A DNA stretch of 64,000 nt from Ovis canadensis (lineage: Eukaryota > Chordata > Mammalia > Artiodactyla > Bovidae), in contig NC_091255.1 in assembly GCF_042477335.2 (NCBI RefSeq), forward strand, positions 21,678,501-21,742,500. Direction: 5' to 3'. The stretch's first letter is position 1. Each line of letters starts with the position of its first letter. The notes below the pieces were generated by a model, which saw nothing but the letters and a program-made list of their open reading frames with translations, did not search any database and was not told the origin of the DNA. This document shows positions 38,101-50,100 of the stretch, one piece after another. Position numbers and translations under genes: made by a program.

Positions 38101-41100
38101 ATATTATTTTGCTCGGCGTTTAGTCTCAGATCTACCAGATTCTGTTTTTCTTGAGGCGGTTGAGTAAATCTGCCTCTGGCTAAATCAAAATGGTGCTATT
38201 TTAAGAAGAGTTTTTATTAGCTGTTCATACTCTCGTGCAAGGAAAATTTTACAGGTAGAGAGGCTGTTCAGATCATCTTAAAGATTCTTACATCCTTAAG
38301 ATGGCAGAGTCCATACTACATCCATGTCAGCAGTGGTGAGGGTTTGGAGGGAGGGCAGAGACAGATGTGCTAACTCAAAATAATTAGAAGGCATTTCCGG
38401 TGACTCCAGTAGACTCATGCGATAGAAGAGAAGAGCATGAGTGAAGAGAAATCAAAAGCGACATTTTGAGGATCGGGATGATTAGTTTACTTCTATTTTG
38501 GTGTTTTATTGTGCGGGTGCAATGCTCGATGCCTCTGTCCTGTAAAAATAATAAAAACACCTCCCATTTGTTAATTGGCACTCTGCCCCACGCACTGTGT
38601 TGTTTTTTAAAACATTTGTTTATTTATGTGACTACACCAGGTCTTAGTTGTGACTTGCCGGTTCTAGTTCCCTGACCAGGGGTTGAAGCCGGGCCCCCTG
38701 CACTGGGAGCATGGAGTCTTAGCCACTGGACCACCAGAGACATCCCTATGAAGTTCTTTATCAATGTCTCATTTAGTTCTCTCTGCAGCCTGTGAAATTT
38801 AACTGTGTTGTACAGCAAAAGAAATCAACTCTTGAAGAGGTTGGAGTGACCTGATCAAGGTCACACAGTCAGAGGCAAAGCCAGTAACAGGTCTGTTTTG
38901 CTTCGCAGCCTCTGCTCTAGGCCATCACTATGCACATAGTTCAATGCTAAACAGTGTTCCTCCCCCCACCCCCCTTTAAAAGAAACTGTGAGGGAATAGA
39001 TAAAGTGCCAAAGCTTAAAGGAATTAAGGCAGGAGAGATATGGAGATGAATTTGTAATAAGACAGAAGGCGTAGAGTGAGTAGTGAATGTAACCTTCAAT
39101 TTTTCTGAAGATACTTTTTCAGTAGAGAGTTAGGAGGGCTCTTGGTTAATCATCTGATCCACTCCCTCCCCTTATGCAAGTAAGTTTTTTTTTAAGTGAT
39201 GAAGAAATAGACAAATGTGTTTTTCTTATTATATATGTGCTACATATTCATTATATAAAATTTAGAAAATGGTCAAGTGAAAGTAAGGAAATATTCTTCC
39301 TCAGTCTGAGCAGCAGAGTTATGTACTTTTAAAATTTTGGTATATGGTATAAATATTTTCTAGTTTTCTTCCCCCCCTTGAGTGTATAGTTAGGACAGAA
39401 GTGGAACAGTGTTCTATATTCTGCTTTGCAGTCTATTTTCTTCTACTTAACAGAGATCATGAATATTTTTCCATGTCATTAAATATTGTTCTACAGCATT
39501 ATTTTTAATGGCAGCATAGACTTTCCATCATATGGGTAGTTTAACTAGTTCTTTATTGTTGGACATTTGGATTGTTTCCAGTTTTTCATCTTTATAAATA
39601 ATGCAGTAAACATTATTGTTAGTAAATCTTTACTCACATCTGTGATTACTTTGTTTCATAAAATAAATTTCTAGATGTGGAATTAGTATGTGTTCCGAGG
39701 ATATACACAGTTTTAAGGCATTTGATCTTTATGGCCAAGTTGCCCTCCAGAAAAGCTGGATCAGTTCACATTCTCACCTTCTTTATATGAATGTCAGTTT
39801 CCCTTATCCTTATCAACATTGGGTATTACAGTGTTATTTCATCTTTATCACTTTGATAGGTGGAAAATGGTCTCTGCTTTTTTTAATTTACATTTTAAAA
39901 AATTTACAGTTCCCAATGTTTAATGAGGGTAAATAGTTTTCTTTCATTCATTGGCCCTTGGTAGTTCTTTTGTGAATCATGCAGGGAAAATCTTACTTTA
40001 TTTTTATATTGTTATTTGAAATTTTTTCTTATTTTTTGGGTTGTATTGGGTCTTCATTGCTGCACTCGGGCTTTCCCTACCTGCCGTGAGCAGCGGCTAC
40101 TCTTTGTTATGATGCTCGGGCTTCTCATTGTGGTGCTGTCTCTTGTTGGGAAGCACAGGCTCAGTAGTTGTGACCCATTAGCCAAGCTGTTGCTTGGCAT
40201 GTGGGATGTTCCCCGACCAGGGATCAAACCTGGCTCCCCTGCATTGATGGGCAGATTTTTAACCATTGGACCATCTGGGAAAACTTTAAATTAGTTCTAG
40301 GGATGTGTGGTCTTCCTTGTCAGTCAAATATATAGCCACTTCTAATTTCTCCTGCTTTTATTTTAATCTGTTGCTTTTCATTCGATTATTTTGTTGATAG
40401 GAAGAATTATATCTACCTCAGAAGACATCTTTGTGTTCTTGAATTTATTTATTTAGTCTTTTTTTAAATTGTTTTGTATTTTAATTGTGCACTCAATATG
40501 CCAGCAAATTTGGAAAACTCAGCAGTGGCCACAGGACTGGAAAAGGTCAGTTTTCATTCCAATCTCAAAGAAAGGCAATGCCAAAGAATGCTCAAACTAC
40601 TGCACAATTGCACTCATCTCACACGCTAGTAAAGTAATGCTCAAAATTCTCCAAGCCAGGCTTTAGCAATACGTGAACCGTGAACTCCCTGACGTTCAAG
40701 CTGGTTTTAGAAAAGGCAGAGGAACCAGAGATCAAATTGCCAACATCTGCTGGATCATGGAAAAAGCAAGAGAGTTCCAGAAAAACATCTATTTCTGCTT
40801 TCTTGACTATGCCAAAGCCTTTGACTGTGTGGATCACAATAAACTGTGGAAAATTCTGAAAGAGATGGGAATACCAGACCACCTAACCTACCTCTTGAGA
40901 AATCTGTATGCAGGTCAGGAAGCAACAGTTAGAACTGGACATGGAACAGACTGGCTCCAAATAGGAAAAGGAGAGTATGTCAAGGCTGTATATTGTCACC
41001 CTGCTTATTTAACTTCTATGCAGAGTACATCGTGAGAAACGCTGGACTGGAAGAAGCACAAGCTGGAATCAAGATTGCTGGGAGAAATATCAATCAGATA

Positions 41101-44100
41101 TGCAGATGACACCACCCTTATGGCAGAAAGTGAAGAGGAGCTAAAAAGCCTCTTGATGAAAGTGAAAGAGGAGAGCAAAAAAGTTGGCTGAAAGCTCAAC
41201 ATTCAGAAAATGAAGATCATGGCATCTGGTCCCATCACTTCATGGGAAATAGATGGGGAAACAGTAGAAATGGTGTCAGACTGTATTTTTGGGGGCTCCC
41301 AAATCACTGCAGATGGTGACTGCAGCCATGAAATTAAAAGACGCTTACTCCTTGGAAGAAAAGTTATGACCAAGCTAGATAGCATATTGAAAAGCAGAGA
41401 CATTACTTTGCTGACTAAGGTCCGTCTAGTTAAGGCTGTGGTTTTTCCTGTGGTCATGTATGGATGTGAGAGTTGGACTGTGAAGAAAGCTGAGCACCGA
41501 AGAATTGATGCTTTTGAACTGTGGTGTTGGAGAAGACTCTTGAGAGTCCCTTGGACTGCAAGGAGATCCAACCAGTCCATTCTGAAGGAGATCAGTCCTG
41601 GGTGTTCATTGGAAGGAATGATGCTAAAGCTGAAACTCCAGTACTTTGGCCGCCTCATGAGAAGAGTTGACTCATTGGAAAAAACTCTGATGCTGGGAGG
41701 GATTGGGGGCAGGACGAGAAGGGGATGACAGAGGATGAGATGGCTGGATGGCATCATGGACTCGATAGACATGAGTCTGAGTGAACTCCGGAAGTTGGTG
41801 ATGAACAGGGAGGCGTGCTGCGATTCATGGGGTCGCAGAGAGTCGGACATGACTGAGCAACTGAACTGAACTGAACTGTGCTGCACTGCATGTGGAATCT
41901 TAGTATCCCAACCAGGGATTGAGCCCACATTGCCAGCAATGGAAGCATGGAGTCTTAGCCACTGGACCCCCAGGGAAGTCCTTATTTCATCTTAATCAGT
42001 TTTTAAAGAAAATTATAGAAGTGAAATTTGTTTGTAGTAAAAAAAAAACAAAGTTTTTTCTCAAACAGTGCCGATTATCCTTCCCCTTGTGACCTAACAG
42101 TTCTGAAATATGTAACAGAGACTGTGAAAGTCCTTTTTTTCCTTCCTATTATTAGTGCTCTTCACATAGAACTGTTTCTAGAAGTTTGGTGTGTATCTTT
42201 CCACATATGTGTGTGTTTAGTTGCTCAGTTGTGTCCTCCTCTTTGCGACCCCATGAACTGTAGCCAGACAGACTCCTCTGTCCATGGGGTTCTCCAGGCC
42301 AGAACACTGGAGTGGGCTGCCATTCCCTTCTCTAGGGGATCTTCCCAACCCAGGGATTGAACCTGGGTCTCCTTCATTGCAGGTGAATTCTTGAATAACC
42401 ATCTGAGCCACCAGGGAAGCCCTATTCTTCTGGATACTTTATTTTAAATTTTGTAAACTATAAATGAGATCATATGGATACATTGAACTAGAACCATCTT
42501 CTCATGTTGATAAATGTCTTACCTGTTCTTTCTTTTAAAAAATGCTATCTTTATTTTCATTTTCTTTTTCCTAAAGTACTTCAAAGTAATCATCAGCATG
42601 TCATTTTGCTTCTAAACACTTCTGCAAATGGCTCTAAAAAAAGACCCTTTCTCATATAGCACTATCATCTCATCTAACCAAATCAGTACTTTCTGGCAGT
42701 CCTAAATAATATGTCCACTTTGCTCAAATTACTTCAGTTATCCCTCAAAGTATTTATGGTTTCGTGTATTCAAACCAAATTCTATGTATACTTATCCTTT
42801 TCAGCAGCTGCCCAGAAAGTTATCTGGGTAAACTAAATTGATTTAACCAATCCCCTGTAAAACACTTAAGATGTTTGCCTGTTTTTACCTATTATAAACA
42901 GTGCTAACCAAATAGGAAAAGGAGTGCGTCAAGGCTGTATATTGTCACCCTGCTTGTTTAGCTTCTATGCAGAGTACATCATGAGAAACGCTGGGCTGGA
43001 AGAAGCACAAGCTGGAATCAAGATTGCTGGGAGAAATATCAATAACCTCAGATATGCAGATGACACCACCCTTATGGCAGAAAGTGAAGAGGAACTAAAA
43101 AGCCTCTCGATGAAAGTGAAAGAGAGTGAAAAAGTTGGCTTAAAGCTCAACATTCAGAAACGAAGATCATGGCAGCTGGTCCCATCACTTCATGGGAAAT
43201 AGATGGGGAAACAGTGGAAACAGTGTCAGACTTTATTTTGGGGGGCTCCCAAATCACTGCAGATGGTGACTGCAGCCATGAAATTAAAAGACGCTTACTC
43301 CTTGGAAGAAAAGTTATGACCAAGCTAGATAGCATATTGAAAAGCAGAGACATTACTTTGCCGACCAAGGTCCGTCTAGTCAAGGCTATGGTTTTTCCTG
43401 TGGTCATGTATGGATGTGAGAGCTGGACTGTGAAGAAAGCTGAGCACCGAAGAATTGATGCTTTTGAACTGTGGTGTTGGAGAAGACTCTTGAGAGTCCC
43501 TTGGACTGCAAGGAAATCCAGCCAGTCCATTCGGAAGGAGATCAGCCCTGGGATTTCTTTGGAAGGAATGATGCTGAAGCTGAAACTCCAGTACTTTGGC
43601 CGCCTCATGCGAAGAGTTGACTCATTGGAAAAGACTCTGATGCTGGGAGGGATTGGGGGCAGGAGAAAGGGACGACAGAGGATGAGATGGCTGGATGGCA
43701 TCACCGACTCAATGGACATGAGTTTGGGTGAACTCTGGGAGTTGGTAATGGACAGGGAGGCCTGGCGTGCTGCGATTCATGGGGTCGCAAAGAGTCGGAC
43801 ACGACTGAGCAACTGAACTGAACTGAAACAAATAACATTTTTGTACACATCTCTTTGCTTTCTTATCTGATTATTTCTCTAGGATTAATTTCTAGAAGTG
43901 GAATCATGGGGTTAGGAGGTGTGTGAGTGTACAACTCTGATACATTTTGCCAAGTTGCTTTCTGGATCTGTTGTGCTAATTAAACACTTATCAGCTGTGC
44001 ATGGTGAGGGCCCCTTCCTCACTTTTTTGCAAACATCAAGCAGGATCAGAAAACTGTCACAATGTGATATTTTTTTTTTAAGTGAGGCTGAGCAATTTTT

Positions 44101-47100
44101 TTTAAAAATGTATTTGGCCATTTTAATTTTGGAGACTATTAATCCATTTCTTAGCATCTTCCTTTTCAGTTTAAGCAAATATTCTTATATCTTGCCTTAC
44201 AGGACGTGCTTTTCATCTGTATGATCTAGGCCTTGTTTAGTTTCTCCACTTTGTTTTTTTTCAACTGTGAGAATCAAATCTGGATACAACATTTTAACAG
44301 AAACTCACTAATTTTTTTTTTAAATTGTGCTGTGGTAACTGAGGAGGATAGTTATGTCATTTTTTTGGAATTGAAAATTTCCTGTCACTTTGTCTCCCAG
44401 TTGGTTTAGATACATAACCCATATGGGTACATTGATCTAGAAAATGAGAAATGTGCAGTTTTTTTAATTTATTTTATTGTTTGCAGTTTCTTTTTTAAAG
44501 CTTGTAGTAGTGTTCATTTCCTTTATCTGTATAATGGTGATATAATAATAGTGCCCACCTGAAAAGATTGTCATGAGGACTTAAATAAGTTAATACATGA
44601 AAAGTGCTCAGGTTATTGCTGGTACTTAGTAGGTCCTTAACCCGTGTTAGCTTTTAATTTTAATGGTGGTAATAGTTTTTTCCTAGGTTATAGCTCCATG
44701 GCCACAGTATTTGTTTCCCTCTTCATAAAAGGGTTATGTAAATAAATACTGGTACTGTACTTATAGTCAGACTTCCCTGGTGGCTCAGACGATAAAGTGT
44801 TTGTGTACAATGCAGGAGACCGGGGTTCAATCCCAGGGTGGGGAAGATCCTCTGGAGAAGGAAATGGCAGCTCTCTCTAGTACTCTTGCCTGGAAAATCG
44901 CATGGGAGGAGTCTGGTAGGCTGCAGTCCATGGGGTCGCAGAGTCAGACACGACTGAACAACTTCACTTCATACTTAATAGTCACTGAAATGACTTAGCA
45001 TGCACACACACAAACTTGTAGTAAGTTCTTTGGAGATTTAAAGTGCCCACACAAAGTACATGCCAGGAAAAATATTAAGACATCATTTTTCTTCAGTTAT
45101 TCATTCAACAACCTGGAGTCTGCCATTTGCCCAGCATCCAGTTTGCCAAGGCTGAGCAGTTCAGTCTCTGCCTCAGGATGTTCACAGCAAGGTGTGGGGA
45201 TAGGTAAACCACTGTTAAAGCATCATTTAAATGTTATTACAGGAAAGCAACCTCTCAACGTGTTTCAGTTTTAGGTTGATAAATAAACAATGCTTACCCG
45301 CACTAATATTAAAAGGGACTTAAATAACATAATCTTTTACTTTCTTGGATTTTTTTAGTGGTTGAATTTGGCTGTGCTGGGTCTTAGTTGCAGCCTGCAG
45401 GATCTTTAGTTGCAGCATGCAAACTCTTAGTTGCAGCACGTGGGAAGCTAGTTCCCTGGCCAGGGATCGAACCTCAGCCCCTTGCTTTGCAACCACAAAG
45501 TCTTAGCCACTAGACTACCAGGGAAGTCCCTGTCTTTTATATAAAAATAAAAGTCATCAGCCTTTTATTTCCTGGGCTTCAGTTTATTCAAGTGGCAATA
45601 ATGACAGTTTCACGGGAGTGCATTGTAACATGCCTAACAAAAATCGCTGATTAGTTTCAGGTATGTAAGTTCTGAAATCTGATATGTTCAAATGAGGGAG
45701 AAGTTAAGTTCGATTACCTTCCTTCCATTGACAGAAGGGCAGTTTACTGAGGACACACAGTATTGAAAACAGCCAACAGGGAGTCCACATTTTGTCAGCA
45801 TCTGGATTTGGAAATGGCAGTGTAGTTAGATGTTCTTTCATCTGATTTGGGCATCATTTCTCTGGAACTGAAATATTTGTAGAGGGCTTTTCATGGCCAA
45901 AATGGTGTGTTAGCTGCTGGGGTGACGGTATGCACCCTGTGTCTTAAGGAGCTTATAGCATACACAGCACAATATGTGTTGTAGCAGTGATGTGAAGGAG
46001 ACTGGGAGAGAAAGGATTAGCTGCGTGGGAATCCCTGTCTTCAGACCCATTCTGTGCAGAGACTTTGGGCACTTGGCTCAGGACATTTCCCTACCTAAAA
46101 GGCTGTTAATTTAAAGGCTTTTTTAATATGAAAGGATCAAACTATTTTACATGAAACAGAAGGTTACTTGCATTGTGGTACTAATTTTATTTTTAATACG
46201 TTTCTTTACTTCAGAGTTTACTTTAAACTTTAACTGTATTTTAAATCACTAGTGTAATACGTGATATCAAAATATTCAAACAGTTCAAAAGAGTATCAGA
46301 TAAAAAGGAAAATATCCGCAGCTTCCCTGGGTGACTCCTATTAGACAGTTTATAAACAGTTCCTTGTAAATAAAACTTGGATTTTAAGTACCTCATGCTC
46401 TGAGCATTTCCCCTTTTCCGTTTAAAGGGGAAAAATAAATTTCCCTTTTCAGAGAAGTCCTCTGGAACAACGGAGGTTGTCTAGGAACGGTGAAATGGAA
46501 GGTAGCTAGTAGATTTCGGGAAGTCCATTGATCAGTCAGATTGCTGTGTCCTGTAGGGCTTTTTAAGGATTTATTGACACGCTTCATCAAGGTGTTTGAG
46601 AGAGCATTCAGGGAAACCTACGAAATTCTGCAGTTCTTTTCCCTCCCTTATAAATTCATGCCTGGTCAGAAATTACAGCTTGAGTGGGACGTCCCTCCAC
46701 AGAACTCAAATGCACACTATCTATCATGTTACTTAGGACGGCAGTAATGTAAAATGGGAAGGATTTTTTCCTTTTGGTTTCTTTCTGTGAAGGGGCTCAC
46801 CCAGCATATTTTATCCTCTGTCTCTCCATTTCTCTCTTATTTCAACTTCCACTTACTCCCCAATTCCCCACATCATTCTCTTAAGAGAAAAAAAAATAAA
46901 TTTTGTCCACTGAGTCCTCTTTCTTATTTGATTTAAAAGGTCTTGCCTTGAATGTTTCTCACAAAAACACTTTGCATTCAGAATTAGCCCATCAAATCGT
47001 TTCCACCACAGACCCCTGCACAGGCTGTGTGCCTTCCGTTGTGGGGCCCCCCGAGGTCAGAAAACCCAAGGCTGCCTTTGGTTTAGTTGTCATGATTTTA

Positions 47101-50100
47101 GAATATAAGTCCCCATGCCCTGCTTTGAAAAGTTACCCTGGTGGTGATTTTGTACCATAAAAAAAAAGAGAAAAAAATCCTGCTTTTGGTTCACACAACC
47201 AACCAACACAGTGGGACAGAACTCCTGCTATTCCAGTCAAAACAACGGTCCTCCTAAGAGCACATTCATTTCTCTAAGCCAGGGGATATGTATGTGCCCG
47301 TTCCTAGGAGCGACAGGAGACATGGGTTCAGTCCCTGGGTCAGGAAGATCCCCTGGAGGAGGCAGTGGTAACACGCTCCGGTATTCTTGCCTGGAGAATC
47401 CCATGGACAGAGGAGCCTGGCAGGCTACAGTCCCTGAGGCTGCAGAGTCGGACCCGACCTAGCAACTAAACGAAAACAACAACGACGCATCTATATGTGT
47501 GTACACCTACATGAATGTATAAAAATTCTACTTGGGCTCACGCTGGAAATGATAGCGACTCATATCGACTCATCCACATGGTGGGTGTTAAGGAATCTGT
47601 AACCTGCAGTGCTCTGTCTTAGTGGTAACGCCATCCTGCCTTTGGAATATAGAACAAGCCCAAACAGTAATACTGACAGAATTCGGAATTATGATACAGT
47701 GGAGCCTTCACGTAATTCTTTGTTGAAGAAGTTAGGGCCTAAATGTTAAGGCTTATTGTTATTCCGAGTTGATAATCTCTGCCTTGCTTTAATAATTTTT
47801 CCTCATGCCTGGGTAGCCCGCGAGTTGCACAATAATCACTCACACAGCTTTGTAATCAATGCCCAAAGTAATAGGATTCCTCTGGCCACCGGCAATTAAT
47901 AAATTTGTGTCTTTTTTAAAACACTAGCAAGTCGGGCCTGAAATACGACTGACTGGCTCTCCTCATTTGCATATTTATTGCAGTGGAAAAATTCTTACCA
48001 GATGATTGATGCTGGGCCTGCCTCTTGAATTCCAAGCAGCACGTTATTATGAAATGAAAAATGCCGGCCATACAGTTGATTAAAGTTGAAGACAGTGGAA
48101 TCGGTGTTTTTTAAGATTGTGGGAGAATTAAAGGCATATTTTAATAGATGTTGACAAGAAGTGAACTAACAAAAGCAAAGCAAAGGATTTGCTTGAAAAG
48201 ATTTAATCAAACGTCTTTCTGGGGGGATTAATTGCCGGGGATGACTAGTGCAAGTGGCAGGCTTGTGTGGATTTGAATGAAAAGTATTGTTCTCAGGCCA
48301 ATACAGCATGTGTCATTTTGACCTATAGTTTAGCTGTAGTTCTAGAGTTACTTTGGAAGAAGTGGGGGGGAAACTGTTCTTGCAATCTGTATCTTCTAGC
48401 TTAATGTATATATCTGGGAATAAGAGGAATGTAGGCATTTATATACACCCGCACATAAATAATTGTATGTTTGCATATTTGCTTTAAAAACAATGGTGTG
48501 GATATTTAAAAACTGATAAGGTGAGCTTTATTTTACTTTATACATTTGCTGTCCCCATTGCCCTACATCTCCTCCCCAGAAGTTTTACTTACTGGTTTAT
48601 AATCTAATTAACGAACTGTGTGCCCATGTCCAAACTTATTCTCTGCCTCCAGTTTTGTTTATGTTGAACAGCCTAGATGAATCAAGGAAAAAAATAAAGC
48701 TGTTAGGTGAAAATGGTTTTTAGATTGGTGACATTTTATATATAGAATGCTTGCGTATGGGCAGCATGTAAATGAATACTTAATGTGGAAATGTATGAAT
48801 ACTAGTTCTGTCTTGGCACTGTAGATCACAGCAAGCAGAGCCCAAGATTTTCGCTGTGTGAAAGATGCCGATTTTGTGATAGTAATATACTTTCTATTTT
48901 ATAGCATTTAAACATTTGCAGCATACCTTAATATATACAAGCATTTGTTATTTTTTGCCTTAGTTCTGCAAGATAACCAGGCAAAGGATTATCTGCATGG
49001 TGTAGATGAGATCATTGAGACTCGAAGAGATTAAATGGGGGGTCCACTCAGTGGAAAATGACTAGTTAGGGATAGTTTCTGTTAAAATCCAGGGCTCCTA
49101 GCCCTCAGTAAAATACTCTTTCCATTTATTCTTCACTTGGGAAATTGTTTCTAAGGCTGGTGCCCGGGTGCTTAGTTTGAGTCTTGTTAATAAGGCCAGT
49201 CATGTGTCCTTCTTAATCTCCTCTTAAGGCAAAGGCCTCTGGAAATGGACCAGGTAGGACAAAATAAACATATATGTCCTTGGCAGTCTCCGTTTGTTTT
49301 GTGGCCACGTGCCAGGAGGGACAGAGAGGAAAGTATAGGTGCATCTCTGCTGCTTTTCTTAGCTTTGAACTCTGGCAGAGAAACTAGAGGTGAATTAGAA
49401 AGTGTTGATTCCATTCCCTTGGATCATTCATAGGGCTGAACAAATGGAATTCAGCTTTGTATGAGTGATAGAGTTCTTTGGTTTGGTTCGTTTTTGTCTG
49501 GGGCTGGGAAGAACTCACTGTGGAATCTGAGCCTTCAGGAGAGCGTCTTTCCTCACCCTGGTCAGTTGTGGCTTCGAGGGGGCCTGCCGTGTCCAGCAGA
49601 GGATTGCTCATTGTTTCTTCAGGTTTTACATAAAACTTCACTGGAAGGAAATGTGACCATAATACTGCAAAGAAATGAGAATTGAGTTCTGGCTTCTAAA
49701 TCTCTTTACAGGAGGCTGTCCATGTATTGACCACTGATGATTTGACGTTGATAAACTTTTTTTTTGGGGGGGGTGGTGGTGGTGGTTAGAAGCACAGAAT
49801 TGCAGATTTCATCTCTGGTAGGTCTCCTGACACTTTGATGCATGGTGGTGCTATCCCTGAATGGAGCTTAAATACTTCAGGGCTACTTTCTGACTGGGTG
49901 AAGGGGTGTATAAAATGACGACATATGAGAGAGTATTAACAGAAAGGCACACTTTGATTTACTGATATTGGCTCTCTGCCTTCTCGTTGGATTGATATGC
50001 TGTCTAATATATCTGCAATGGATTTTTTTAAACTGACTTGAACAAAATAAAAGGGCTTGTATAGCTACTGGAAAGTGGCCCTTAAAAGTAGTAGTCTCTG

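Noticed and set aside
41203-41928. 241-codon minus-strand frame
   Set aside because: Antisense of BovB copy 1; the real frame is on the + strand.
43169-43816. 215-codon + strand frame
   Set aside because: It is the C-terminal part of a dead BovB copy, not a host gene.
47731-47751. GTTAGGGCC word recalling miR-2909, reported from the human AATF locus
   Set aside because: Only the first nine bases fit; the rest differs and no hairpin is apparent. The human locus lies further into AATF than this window reaches.
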